A stretch of DNA of 64,000 bases from Syncephalis fuscata (lineage: Eukaryota > Zoopagomycota > Zoopagomycetes > Zoopagales > Piptocephalidaceae). This document shows positions 12,436-23,734 of the stretch, in pieces. Made by a program: the position numbers and the translations under genes. The stretch's first letter is position 1. Each line of letters starts with the position of its first letter. The notes beneath the pieces are model-generated. The model was not told the DNA's origin, did not search any database, and saw only the letters and a list, made by a program, of their open reading frames with translations. The DNA lies in assembly GCA_025786725.1 (NCBI GenBank), contig JAHLTZ010000010.1, positions 558,001 to 622,000 of the forward strand. The letters are read 5' to 3'.

Positions 12436-14503
12436 TTATAACATGTATGCTTCGTAACGGCCATTACCATCTATTAGACCAATAACGCCGGATGACACTT
12501 TGTATCCAAAAGATATCCACGATTTATCTTGCCTTGCAGATGGTAAGTCTAGTACTTCAATAAGGCCTAGAGATTCATCTTCATTGTCATCTTGAGTCAC
12601 TTTTTTAATAAGACAGGCTGGAGGCTTGTAAATACGGCCAGTGTGCATATCAATAAACCAGCTTTTTTTATATTTCCTATCGACAGCTTGACATAAGGAT
12701 CCAAGGAAGGGAATAAGATTTGCGTAAAGTGGCAAAGAAATTGAACGTAGCAAATTTCCATTCCGAGCATCCAATACATCCAGTGTTTTACCAGTTTGGA
12801 GAACAATTATTTTCTCACTGTATAGCTTTGTAATGATACTGTCGACCATTGATCGACTCCATAATATATATCCTTTGTCAGAACCGTCAATTGGCCGCAA
12901 TTGGCCATAATCTCTGGCGTCAAATAATGATTGTGGTGAAGTGTTTGCTGAAATCTTTCCAAATACAAAAAACATCAGTAAAGTATCAAGTACCTTATCT
13001 TCAGCTTTGCGTTTGTTATTAACTGGATGAAATATGCTAATTAAACACATTCTTTCTGTGTACGTCTCAACTTCAACTGAAGCGTTTGGCCAATATGGAA
13101 TGGTGATTTGATCTGATAATATATTCTTACTCTTAGACTGGCCCTTTTGAGCATCAAAAAGCTCCCATAGAATGTGCAGTGAGTGGTTGTCGCTAGTAAA
13201 AGTTTGTGAATCTTGAATAGCCATGAACGTAGAAGCAATGTTAAATTCTCCGATGTCGTCTATTATTGTACATGTTAGAAACTGGCATCTGTCGCGAGAA
13301 GCAAATTGAATACAGGCAGATGTACTGTAATCATCTACTTTTGATCCTTCAATCCATCGATTTGCATCTAAATCAAATAGATCAAATCGCTGGTATGGAT
13401 ATTGTAAATGGATAGTTTTTAAAAGTATCCATTCATTATGAATGTCAGAAAAGTAGGAGCTTTCTTCTCTTCCTCCGTATTGATATCCGTGTGCAAGATA
13501 AATAAGACTAGGCGATGAGTTGCCGGCATTGGACCACACTACAATGGCGCTTCGCTGACTAATTTTTTGTTCATTGGAGGGTGTAATGTTTGGGGATATA
13601 TTTAAATGTTCATCTAAAGTATTAGCAGCTTTATGCTCAGCTTCCCTAATGTACTGTGCTTTCAATTCACCCAAATTTACTATTTTAATGTCATTAATAA
13701 ACATTTGATATGCTAATTAGTATTAATAATCACTAGTTACCTATTGGATCTCCAGGTTTTAAAATTTCTACATCATTATATGCCATTATAGCAACATTGG
13801 CCACGACAAATCGACGCATTCCGTAGCCATAAAATATTGCGTCTTTGCAATCAAACAAAGATGGTGATAAAGGAATAATTAATTCTCTCCACATTAATTC
13901 TTCGCTATTGTGATCGTTTCTTTTGCTAAAAACATCGTGTTGAATTGACCAAAGTCTATCTTCTTTTGTGTCCAATGCCAATGTATACCAAGGATTTACG
14001 TCAAATAGTCTCGTTTCAACGTGTTCATTAACTGGCAACTGGCATATCTGCGTTTTGAATCGACCCGACATAAAATTATGATTAGCTTGTCGACGTCGCT
14101 GATAAGCATAGAACCATTGAATAGCATTAAAATCAGGGACGTATTGTAAATAGCTAGCAGGCAATGGATGCTTATTATCGATATCATTAATATTTGGAAT
14201 AGCAGATGGTGCTAAAGGTTCCCGTTTTGGCTGATTTGCATCGATCGTAGATTCTTTTAGTTTTGTTATAGTATCGATATACCAGCTATACCATGTAAGC
14301 CATTCTTGTTCACGGCGATCGCCCAATGAAAACGCTTGTTTGTATCGTTTTTCCCAATAACCAGGTCGATCAACGATTGTTCGATAAATAAGCCGACAAC
14401 TGGTTGCAAAAAGTACTAATTTCTGGCCATCCATAAATCGACATAAATACAGTAAAACATCACAGTTCTGCCACAAGCGTTCGCTATGTGTAGTTAAAGA
14501 CAT
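12436..14503 (-). CDS. F-box-like protein A, 679 aa, with a 28-nt intron
   Basis: Two exons: 13741-14503 and 12436-13712, separated by an intron of only 28 nt (GTAACT ... TACTAATTAG). The phase is preserved across it (DPI then AYQMFIND). The N-terminus resembles an F-box (VLLYLCRFMDGQKLVLFATSCRLIYR) with downstream YWEKRYKQAF; the rest is long, Trp-rich and probably a beta-propeller-like substrate-binding region, though no clean WD repeat is visible. F-box proteins link Skp1-cullin ubiquitin ligases to substrates. A second F-box-like protein lies at 18070-19661, with a CAP gene either side, suggesting an old duplication within this cluster. Substrate unknown. Confidence 0.65.
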
Positions 14504-15626
14504 GTTTAACTAGCAATAACAGCATCAAAATAAGTGCGTAATAAAGAAGAAAGGCAATAATAGGCACAAATGGAAAAAGGGCATGTACAAATGTGGGCTG
14601 CTTTATTCTATTTACAACGTTCAATGGTTACACAGTTGTATGACTATTGAGAAATAAACTGTGTTATTAGTTTTTATAAATAAAAAGTATAGTGAATCAC
14701 ATAAAGTTACGGTGAGTTGTCTGTAAAAACCAAACAAAGCCTAGAATATGGTAAAAGTGTGCAGTTACAAAGTCTAATGTGAGAAATAAATAATTTATAA
14801 TTGCCATATTTGGCAATAATAATATTTTATATTTCAGTCTTTTTTTACTAACATTTATTTAAAATACTGTGACGATCGTAAACAATATAGTGATGCAATT
14901 TGCAATTTTATTAAGCGCGGTTGTATATAGTAGTTAATAAACCTGTAAAATAGTCGTGAATAATTTATTAATATTAAGCCAAATAAATACTTTACCTTTT
15001 CAGATAGTGTTTGATATAATTCTACTTTATTTTAATAAATTGCTTATCGAAGGGATTTGCCATATTTTTTACCGTAATTCTTTAAAATAAAAGTTACTAT
15101 GAAAATTTTAATAAAATTACAGATTTACTGATGTGTGTGCGAATGCTGCACTGCTTTGCTACATGAAAGTCGTGACTGCAGCAATTATTTCACAAAAGCA
15201 AGCATGAAACATATTGGTACATTGCAGATCTTTCTGTCGCGAAGATGTAAATTTTTAGTGACTTGACAATTAGCTATAAATTATGACGAAACATATTGTC
15301 ATTTTATTAATTAAACAATATTCTCCAATTTATTGCTTATATCAATATATTTACCAAGCTGTTAAATACCATCTTTCAGCACTTATCCAGCTGGTCTGCC
15401 GATCTTTTAGTTTGATTCGAGCTTTATTAAATATCCGAAAAGTACTACACTGCTGTATTTTGTTACTTACCCGAGCTTACAAAACACTGGTCCACTGTTG
15501 TTATCTGCACCAAGTTGCTACTTTCTAAACCTTTCTAATCTGGATAGCGCAGGATCGCTCTGAAAAAGATCGCTATTACCTGTTAATTTCAAGTCAACTA
15601 TACTCAGCTACAATAACGTCGCAAAC
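14504..15626. other. Intergenic region upstream of the CAP/F-box cluster
   Basis: AT-rich spacer between two divergent genes (F-box A on minus, CAP-CBM19 on plus). An open frame at 15283-15528 is hydrophobic but has no signal-peptide layout or homology I recognise. No RNA gene seen. Confidence 0.4.
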
Positions 15627-16578
15627 ATGAAGCCTACAATTTGCCTGGCTATTTCACTATTCTGGCCACTATCGGTCTTACCAGCGCCAGTTCTAAGCCA
15701 AATGTCACTAAAATGCTATGCTTGGTCAACAAGTTTCGACATGAAAATGGTCTTGCCCCGTTAGGTCTTGATACAGGATTAATCGCGGCATCCCAAAAGC
15801 ATAGCCAACTTATGGCAGATACCCGTACAATGGAGCATCAGTTGTCAGGGGAACCAGATCTGTTTCCACGCATTAATTCGGTTACATCGCAGACAAAGTG
15901 GACGGGTGTAGCGGAAAACATTGCCTATGGTCAAAAGGACGAGGAAACAGTGACCGATACTTGGATCAAATCGCCGGGTCATCGTGCCAATATGCTTGGT
16001 ACTTACACGCATTTTGGTGGCGGTATGTCTGTAGGTGATGATAATCTTAAATATTGGACGCAGGACTTTGGCAACGATGGACAACATCACGATTTCCCCA
16101 TTTGTCCCGAAGAAGATGCATCGCTGACAACGACGTCGCCAACACCCTCAGCCACACATCAACGATTGCCGGTAGTCATAATGCCGTGCTTGATACTTAC
16201 AATCATAGTGATGGCAAGCGTCAAAAGGAAGATGATTCTCCATCTTACACACTAGATGGCACTTGCACTGTCGGTCAAAGTCGCTGTGATGGCAACGACA
16301 GGCTTGTTTGCCGCAATAAGCGTAGCTGGACACGTTATACTTGCCCACAGTCACATAGCTGCCAGGTCACAGGCAATGAGGCGCAATGTTATACGGCAAA
16401 TAACTACCATCAAAGCAATTCTAGCAAATCTATGCCAGTTCAACGTGCTACTCAACCCGTTAAAACCCGTACTGTTAAACATATAACGCCGTCCACCCAT
16501 GGCAAATACCACGATAAATCCAGCAAGATAAAACAAGATACCGACCGCAATACTAGTCAAGAAGCCTCCTGTTTATGA
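15627..16578 (+). CDS. Secreted CAP-domain protein with CBM19-like chitin-binding tail (two frame breaks)
   Basis: About 317 aa if two single-base breaks are counted. From the ATG at 15627 the frame gives a secretory signal (MKPTICLAISLFWPLSVLPA). Near 15690 the frame changes to a CAP/SCP domain: MLCLVNKFRHENG, the GE-H region HQLSGEPDLFPRI, GVAENIAYG, SPGHRANMLG and YWTQDFGNDG. Around 16140-16170 it changes again, after a Thr/Pro/Ser linker, to a Cys-rich module CTVGQSRCDGNDRLVCRNK ... CPQSHSCQV ... C, which has the spacing of fungal CBM19 chitin-binding modules. A basic, Ser/Thr-rich tail ends in SCL. No canonical intron explains either change; each equals one missing base. CAP proteins are extracellular and some bind sterols; the CBM would tether this one to chitin (inference). 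Confidence 0.7.
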
Positions 16579-17388
16579 TTGACATATTTGTCATACTGAA
16601 TGGTGTTTCAAGCGCGTTGCCGCATTAATAATATTTTAGCTGGAAATTCATTGTCACAATTGCTCATTTTTAATAAAAATTGGCTTAATTTTTAGTGAAA
16701 ATCATGTTTAGAATAATGGTGTGCTTTTGTGTACTATTTTATTTTTCATATGTTATCAGAAGCGTGCAGTTGCCTTGTAGTTATCATTTTGACCAACATG
16801 TGGATTGGTTTTTGTATTTCCAAATTGATTTGTCGTGTCGAAATGTGCTATCTACTTGCCGTTCATTCCAAACTTATGTATCGCACGTGTTTATCAAACA
16901 GGAATTATACTTATCAACTATCGATTTACCATGCAGGTATCGCATTTGGCGATTGGCGGAGTTGGTTGGAATGACTGAAAAAGGAAACGCGGCTATGATG
17001 CTTCGGAGTAAATTGCAGCAGTTTTCTTTTTAGCACTTTTCTGTTTCCACGTGTCGAGATTATAGGAAAATACATGAGCGCGCTTTTAACAACGGCTTTG
17101 TATAAAGGCAATGGTGCGATTATTAGTCGATTTTGCTTATCACTACTATTCGCTTGTTTTATGCTACTTTAGTTGGGTACTTGGTAGTAATTTATTACAT
17201 TCTACTGATATTAATACTCTACTTCTATATTTGCCTTCACGACTACTTTATCTTTTTAATACTTCACGTTATACGGAATCCTAACGCGCTACATATAACA
17301 ATTTTATTCCAAAATTTATGCGACCAGCGAATAACACATTCGACATCTTTCAACGAACACTATATTACGATTATTTACGACTAGCGTC
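16579..17388. other. Intergenic region between two CAP genes
   Basis: AT-rich. An open frame from about 16704 to 17033 begins with a hydrophobic, Cys-containing stretch but has no conserved domain and I do not call it a gene. The right part is the promoter of the lone CAP gene. Confidence 0.4.
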
Positions 17389-17829
17389 ATGAACTATTTC
17401 AAAACCTTAATTGTTGCTATGGTCATGGCTGTTGCCATCTTGACTAATTTTGTTGTCGCGGATGTAGCTGATGATATGTTGAATGCGCTTAATGCTTTGC
17501 GTGCCAAATACATCCTTCCTCCGCTTCAAAAAAGCGATACTCTTGTTGCTGGTGCGCAAAAGCACAGCGATGAGATGAAGAATAGCCACGTTTTGGGCCA
17601 TTTCTTAAATGGAGAGCCTGGTCTTATGGAACGTTACCAAGGCCCGGAAAAGCTACGACGAGTTGCTGAAAACATTTCAGCAGAAACTACTCTACAACAA
17701 GCCATGGACAAGTGGGAAATCTCTGGAGTACATTTTGGTCACATGACTTCTTCATCCTTCCGCTTTTTCGGCGGTGGCTTGGCAGTAGGTGCTGATGGTG
17801 CTTACTACTGGACACAGGCATTTGCCTAG
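17389..17829 (+). CDS. Small secreted CAP-superfamily protein
   Basis: Single exon, 146 aa, intact. A clear signal peptide (MNYFKTLIVAMVMAVAILT, cleavage likely after VVA) is followed at once by a minimal CAP domain: DDMLNALNALRAKYILPPL, AQKHSDEMKNS, HFLNGEPGLMERY, RVAENISAE, FFGGGLAVG and YYWTQAFA at the C-terminus. The HRxNI-type helix is degenerate (GVHFGHMTSSS). Secreted CAP proteins in fungi bind sterols or act at the cell surface; the exact role cannot be read here. It is transcribed in the same direction as the CAP-CBM19 gene upstream and the F-box gene downstream. Confidence 0.85.
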   Translation: MNYFKTLIVAMVMAVAILTNFVVADVADDMLNALNALRAKYILPPLQKSDTLVAGAQKHSDEMKNSHVLGHFLNGEPGLMERYQGPEKLRRVAENISAETTLQQAMDKWEISGVHFGHMTSSSFRFFGGGLAVGADGAYYWTQAFA

Positions 17830-18069
17830 TCCAACGATAATGCCGTGTTTTTGCCTACCAATTAGATTTACAATAAAATACTGAGTAATTTTGGTTTGAT
17901 TCAAATAGCAATGTTGTCTTGAATGGACCACTTTAATTATCGCATGATCTACGTGCATGACAACCCCGTGATCACAGAAAAGATTGTCACATTCTCCAAA
18001 GCAACGAACTTTTCATTCTACTGCCGGCATAGCATCTATTTCTTTCGTTAAGTTCGTATATATCAATTG

Positions 18070-19661
18070 ATGGCCTGTCAACGCCCAGCTGTGTGTAATT
18101 TGCCAGTAATTGTTTTATGGCGATTGTTTGCGTTTTTGGACGATGATTCGTTGCTGACATTTCTTAGCTCGTGCTATCACATCTTCGATGTTGCAGATGA
18201 AGATGATACTGAGTGGCAGCGCTGGTTTATGAAGCGCTTTTCCGATAGTATAGAAACGTCGACATGGAGGCATTGGCATATTCATATGCTTGATAAGACT
18301 CACCTTTTATTTGGAAAAAATCGAGACAATAGGCAGCAAAGTAACGGCAGTCATTGGCTACAGCATTGCATTGCTCGATTGTGTCTTGAGAGAAATTGGC
18401 GGCAAGGTATTACTTCTTTGCAAGAGTTTACAATTCCAAATACTTCATTTTCAGATACATCAACCTTACCAACTACTCGTATTGTTACAACTAGTGTATG
18501 GGGCACCTTATTACTTACTAACAATGGCCATCTTTACTACGTCACCCACGAACTAAAGCCGAAACTTACCTATCTATATGATTTGTCCAATGACTGCCCA
18601 AGCGCATCTTATAGTTTTGTTAGTGGCATATCAAACAAGCATTATATTGTTGCTGTAGGCCCATTGGGTAGAAATAATACTGAATTTAATGATGAAAATC
18701 AACAATGGCTTTATTACTGGAACACTGACAAGTTGGAATCACAACCACCCCGTAAATTGGAGTATCTGGACAAAATCATAAAGATTGAGTCTTTAAATGG
18801 TCACTGGCTTCTATTAAGAGAGCCCATTCTTTCCGATGAAAATCACGCTGCCTGTATCGTCAATCTGGCCCATCCTATGCCTATACCAGTAAGAACGGCA
18901 ACTCATTGGAATACCTATTCCATTGTCGAGTCCGCCGACAATACATGTACTATTTATGCCGGTGCATTAAACACTAATACACAGCTTGACTCTACCCTTT
19001 ATTCTTGGGATCTGCTTCAATCGAGCCTAATTGATGTACGAACCGTAGCGTCTCAGCAGCGAATCATTGTGCCACTGCGTGTTAGTAAATTGGGCGAGCG
19101 CAGATGTCGGCTACTCAACGATAATGTCATTATGGTTTGGCAGATTCCTGTAAAAAGCCCACCATCTTCACAGTCAACGCTTGTAGAAAGCTCTCGTCGC
19201 AATAGTACGGAATTTAATACTCCACGCAATACACATACATTTGCAAATGCCTCGTCGGCTACTCCAGCCTGCCAAAGTAACATCTTTTTTATTCACGATG
19301 TAAAGTCATCGTCTGTTTGTACTCGGGTAGCTTTTTGGGCCAGGTGCCTATTGTTTCTCTTCAAAAAAAGCGTATTATTATTCTCAATGAAAGCAGTCTG
19401 GAATTGGTCGATATGGCAACAAGACAAACTATTTTTGAAACAACCGTCGCCAAAAACTTGATACATTTAGGATTTGTTTTGACTGGTTCTGGGTGCTCAG
19501 CATCCTCGGGTGGATTTTTCACTATGAGCATGGATCAGAATCCCCAAATTGGCTGGATTCCTTCGGTAAGCGGAAAAGGTACGGCGGCCATTAGTACAAC
19601 TACTGTGACGAAAGTATCGGACAACGAAATAGCCATTTGGAGCATGCATCCCTCGGTATAA
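18070..19661 (+). CDS. F-box-like protein B, about 530 aa (one frame break)
   Basis: Starts at the ATG following an in-frame TTG. N-terminal F-box-like segment (PVIVLWRLFAFLDDDSLLTF, then SSCYHIFDVADEDDTEWQRW), then LERNWRQGITSLQEF, a motif layout shared with F-box/WD proteins, and a long beta-propeller-like C-terminal region. The open frame is lost between about 19286 and 19320: a T6 run at 19285-19292 or a nearby base appears one short. After the break the product continues with SLQKKRIIILNESSLELVD and ends at 19659-19661. With one missing base the length is a multiple of three. Probably an SCF ubiquitin-ligase adaptor. Likely related to the F-box gene at 12436-14503. Confidence 0.65.
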
Positions 19662-19988
19662 CTGTTAATAAGTATTAATAACTGTAGTAATCTTTATTTT
19701 TTTATAATAAAACTAGCTGTGGCAGATACAAAAAGGACTGTTGTTATTGATCAAGTAAAAGTAGTTAACTCTGTATTTATTTTACATTTATAGCAAAAAT
19801 AACATTAAAATGTAAATAAAACTAATTATTATAATTGCGTAAAAGTAAAAAGGTTTAATAATTAGTCTTGCTAAATACAATTGTTTAATAACCTATTTAT
19901 TTATTGCAGATTGAATAGACAAAGAAATGACAAAAGTGTATAATGAATACTGATAAGCTATTGTTCCGCTTAAGATCCAACCATTGGC
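19662..19988. other. Convergent intergenic spacer
   Basis: Lies between the 3' ends of F-box B (plus) and the tetra-CAP gene (minus). Very AT-rich, with several AATAAA-like signals (for example AATAAAACTAGC near 19706 and AAATAAAACTAATT near 19815) that could serve as polyadenylation signals. Nothing else seen. Confidence 0.4.
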
Positions 19989-22241
19989 TTAGTTATTGCC
20001 TTTGCTGCTGCGTCCAATTGAACCGAAAATTGATTTAAACAGCTGCTTCACTGGTGGCTTGGATGTGGTAGTTGACTTAGTGTCAGAAGTGCTAGTGCTC
20101 TTCACCGATCCACGCGATACTTTGAACGAAATACGCTTGAAAGGATTGGACGATCGCTTGCTATTGAAAATATTATCATTGTTTATAGGCGATGTTGGTG
20201 AAGGAGTTACAATGGAAGATGAGTTTGACGAATAGCTTGACTTGGTATTAACGACAGGTGTATTGTCCGATGATTCAATCACTTCAACAGTGTGTGTAAC
20301 ACGGCTTGTATGTCCGCCAGAGTTAGAGTCGAGTCTAGATAGTGGTGGCGTTGATGATGACGACGATTCATCGGTTGTAGTTGTTTTCGTCACTACCGTG
20401 ACATAGACATCATTCTCGTAGGTCATGCCGTCAAATGGCTTCTCGTCATCTTCATCCAATTGGGCAAATAGCTGAGTCCAATAAGGCTTGTTATTTGCAT
20501 CATTAGCCATGGCAATGCCAAAGTGCGTGTAATCGCCGAGAATATTGTCGCGATGCTGAGGCGATTTAAGCCATACATCCATGACAAGCTTCTCGTCGGC
20601 ACTGCCAAAGCCAACATTCTCAGCCCACGCACTCCATTGACGACCCTTGGACACCGCATTAATGCGACTAACAAGATCAGGTTCACCTGGTAGCTGATGC
20701 GACATTTGACCGGCACATGCCTGTTCCATACAATGATCATGCGCAGCCTGGGCCAATCGTGGATCATGAATAAGCGGCCTCTTATTGCATTTTGCTCGCT
20801 CTTCATTGACCAAGTCAAGTGCCGCGGCCATTTTAGCCGCCATAGCAGACGGTGTTAAAGTGATTGTGCTGGCTGGACGTGGCTTGCCATTCGTCGACAC
20901 GTATTCAATTATCGTCTCGACTACTTCGTCACCTGATGTCGGCTTACCCATTGTACCGAATACTTGTGTCCAGTAAGGCTTGCCGTTGCGATGAGCAATG
21001 CCTATACCCATATGCGTGTAATTGCCGAGAATGTTATCTCGATGCTGTGGCGAGTTCATCCACATGCTCATAACAACACGCTCATTATCATTTCCAAAGC
21101 CAACATTCTCCCCCCAGGCCATCCATCGCTTGTTGGGAGCAGTCACTTCATTCACACGTGCAACAAGATCGGCTTCATCTGGTAGCTGATGCGACATTTT
21201 GCCTGCACCTGCCTGTGCTTCGCTATGAAGCTGAGCTGCCTTAATTAGGCAGTCATCCAGCGCCAGCAATGATAGGTTCGTCTTTTGTCGTTCCTCGTTG
21301 ACTAGTTTAAGCACGCTTTGCAGTTGCTCCTCTCCTGGAGCTTCTTCGTGTGGCAGCGGCGATAGAGGCGGTGTAGGCATGCTATTATCTTCTTCTTGAG
21401 TACTGCCATCATTGGCAAACACTTGAGTCCAGTAAGGCTTATTATCGACGCCAACGGCCATAGCTGTACCCATATGTGTATAATCAGCTAGGATGTTTTC
21501 TCGATGCTTTGGTGAATTCATCCAGCTTTCCATCATAACGTCCTCCTTCTTGCTGCCAAAGCCAACGTTTTCGGCCCATCCGACCCATGACTTGCCTTCC
21601 GACACCTTAGTCACACGAGTGATTAGATCTGGCTCGTCAGGTAGTCGGTGGCTCATGGAAGCCGCTTGGCCTTGCAAGTCACTGTGTAGCTGTGCGGCAC
21701 GTACTAAGCACTGATCAATAAATAATGGCCTGCAGCCATGTTGAACTCGTTGTTTGTTAACCAGCTGCAACATTCGTTCAATGGCTGCCTCATCTGTAAT
21801 TTGATGCTTTGGCTTGTTGTGCTGATGTTCTTTCATTGGACGACCATCCTCGGGACACACGGAGCCGTCGTTGGCAAATACTTGGGTCCAGAAGAACTTG
21901 CCCTGTGCAGAGGTCGACATGGCCGCCGCAAAGTGGGTATGCGCACCAGTGATATTTTTGTGATGACTAGGCGATTTGATCCAACTTCGCATCATCGTCT
22001 CTTCAGATTGGCTGCCAGCACCAACATTCTCGGCCCAGATGGTCCACTTGCCTTCTGGCGATACTGACTTGACACGCTTAAGTAGATCGTCTTCACCTGG
22101 CATCAGATGGCCCATCTTGTTTTCCCTGGCTTGTGCATCGCTGTGTGCTTTGGCGGCCTTCAGTAAGCATGGGTCCATGATGAGCGCCGGCTTATTGTGG
22201 CGCGCGCGCTCTTCGTTGACCAGTTGTAGCATTTTAGACAT
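19989..22241 (-). CDS. Four-CAP-domain protein (tetra-CAP), 750 aa
   Basis: One long exon with four tandem CAP domains at roughly residues 1-125, 150-285, 310-440 and 485-610, then a Ser/Thr-rich tail with a basic end. Each repeat has the CAP signatures: MLQLVNEERA-like helix, H-x-LPGE/PDE-DL, WAENVG (AWGENVG in the third), SPxHxxNI, YTHxGxxM and WTQVFAND. The repeats are more like each other and the CAP of the CAP-CBM19 gene than a typical single CAP, indicating internal duplication. As written there is no signal peptide: the ATG sits at the start of the first CAP. A strong donor (GTAAGTACTG) at about 22625 on this strand could join, in phase, to an acceptor near 22258, adding an upstream exon; no ATG is visible in it, so it may be a UTR intron. 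Location (cytosolic or secreted) is therefore open. Confidence 0.85.
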   Translation of the reverse strand: MSKMLQLVNEERARHNKPALIMDPCLLKAAKAHSDAQARENKMGHLMPGEDDLLKRVKSVSPEGKWTIWAENVGAGSQSEETMMRSWIKSPSHHKNITGAHTHFAAAMSTSAQGKFFWTQVFANDGSVCPEDGRPMKEHQHNKPKHQITDEAAIERMLQLVNKQRVQHGCRPLFIDQCLVRAAQLHSDLQGQAASMSHRLPDEPDLITRVTKVSEGKSWVGWAENVGFGSKKEDVMMESWMNSPKHRENILADYTHMGTAMAVGVDNKPYWTQVFANDGSTQEEDNSMPTPPLSPLPHEEAPGEEQLQSVLKLVNEERQKTNLSLLALDDCLIKAAQLHSEAQAGAGKMSHQLPDEADLVARVNEVTAPNKRWMAWGENVGFGNDNERVVMSMWMNSPQHRDNILGNYTHMGIGIAHRNGKPYWTQVFGTMGKPTSGDEVVETIIEYVSTNGKPRPASTITLTPSAMAAKMAAALDLVNEERAKCNKRPLIHDPRLAQAAHDHCMEQACAGQMSHQLPGEPDLVSRINAVSKGRQWSAWAENVGFGSADEKLVMDVWLKSPQHRDNILGDYTHFGIAMANDANNKPYWTQLFAQLDEDDEKPFDGMTYENDVYVTVVTKTTTTDESSSSSTPPLSRLDSNSGGHTSRVTHTVEVIESSDNTPVVNTKSSYSSNSSSIVTPSPTSPINNDNIFNSKRSSNPFKRISFKVSRGSVKSTSTSDTKSTTTSKPPVKQLFKSIFGSIGRSSKGNN

Positions 22242-23539
22242 ATTGTATGTGTTTTCTGGTTAGAATTGTGATATCTAAGTGGGATAAATGGTGGTGATAG
22301 ATTTAGTTGAAAAATAAACGGCGAACAAATATGTTACTGAATATTTTCAAAAAAATCAGCGTTAGTTTGCAATAAATGTAAATCCAAAGCACTACACTCT
22401 AATCAATAGTAGGTTTGGTAACGTGTCTAATTGTGTTGATGTTTAAGGGAGATAAAAGCAGTTAATATCAAAAATAAACGATTGAAATGGTGTTGCTGTA
22501 ATGGCGTGTAGAATTGACTAAACACAACAAGAACACACCAATTTATAGATAGACGCCCATTTCGATTAGACCAGAGAAAAGGCTGCCAAAAAAAGAAAAC
22601 GCATAGCCACTAAAACAGTACTTACCGGCACCAGTGCAGCAGCAGTATCCTTGACGTGGATATCCAATAGTTGGCTGTAGTACTTTATGGGTCACTGCCG
22701 TTACACGCAGTAGTATTCAGACAAAAAGTCGACTAGAATGTCGTTCGTTGAATCAATTGGTGGTTGTGTGTAAACGTTCTTTCTCGTTCGATCTGCAGTG
22801 ACTGTTTGTTGATGTTATGTAGAGACGGCCCGATATTGATTTGGCATGCAAGTACCAAGTAGGGCGCAGTTATTTGCCAGAAATTGCTATTACTGGTAGC
22901 GTAGATAGAAGACCGCTGAGAACAAATACAACGGCTTGTTACTGAATATATGTGTAAGTCGTATTGATAGTAGTAGTAGTAGTAGTAGTAGTAGTACGAA
23001 AAGAAACAAAGATAACAACTAGCAAGTGGCAAATGTCATATCGTCAAACTAGTTATATTAGCTGCCGAGCGCAGCGCTTTTTATTGTGAAGCGACGGAAT
23101 AGGCCAAACTGATGCATGGGTCAGCCTATCTCTGTCGTGCAATGAAAAGATGCAGCACGGTTCAAGGAGAATAATGTGTATGTCTGTTTGGTGTTCATGT
23201 GTGTACACTGTTTTACCGCATGCTCTGTACAGTCGGCTGCATGCAGTTCGGCTTGTTGGCTATACCTGAAGCTTTTTATTCATGCTTTTGTCATAGCAAT
23301 ACATATGGTAGCCAAGCAGTAGCATGTGGCATTTGTAATTAAGCATGCGACGTGCAGAGTCGGCATACTATGTATCAGATGAACGAAGCATTACAGATTT
23401 ATATGTAAAAATGACATCGTATTGTAATAAATGTCTTACTAGTCTATTTATATCGTCAAAAACTGATATGCCTATTACTAAATTGGGCAAGAAGCAGTTG
23501 CGTGTTTCATAAACTAAACTTTATACCCATTATGCGTAA
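22242..23539. other. Upstream region of tetra-CAP gene with TAG repeat
   Basis: Contains a candidate 5' splice site on the minus strand at about 22625 (see the tetra-CAP gene) and a (TAG) trinucleotide run at about 22968-22994. No other gene recognised; tyrosine- or serine-repeat open frames here come from the TAG run. Confidence 0.45.
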
Positions 23540-23734
23540 TTAAATAATGAACTGCAATCTGTAAAATAATAGAATGTAACACGCAATAAAAATGATATGC
23601 CGAGCATGGTTGGCTTTATGGCTGCAGCCAGCATGTTTGCAATGCATGTCCAGTAAAGCATCTATGGCCATCACATATTCTGCGCTACAGTTGACCACAT
23701 AAAAATCATTCAACTTTAGTTTAAATGCCTGCAA
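23540..23734 (-). pseudogene. Truncated copy of the neighbouring 24168-24617 gene
   Basis: The DNA at about 23520-23760 is similar over its whole length to about 24105-24345, so this is a diverged tandem duplicate. The translated minus strand begins MQAFKLKLNDFYVVNCSAEY, matching LQAFKTKVEWSFMWSNVSAEY of the other copy, but small deletions shift the frame after the first few residues. Only the 3' third of the gene is present. No function assigned. Confidence 0.5.

Noticed and set aside
16704-17033. Hydrophobic plus-strand open frame between two CAP genes
   Set aside because: No domain, no convincing signal cleavage, and it is AT-driven sequence upstream of the lone CAP gene.
19280-19330. Programmed -1 frameshift in F-box B at a T6A run
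   Set aside because: The zero-frame codon boundaries do not fit a canonical slippery heptamer, and the same one-base defect appears in unrelated genes.
22733-23032. Minus-strand frame with ten tyrosines in a row
   Set aside because: It is translation of the (TAG)n repeat; no support as a gene.
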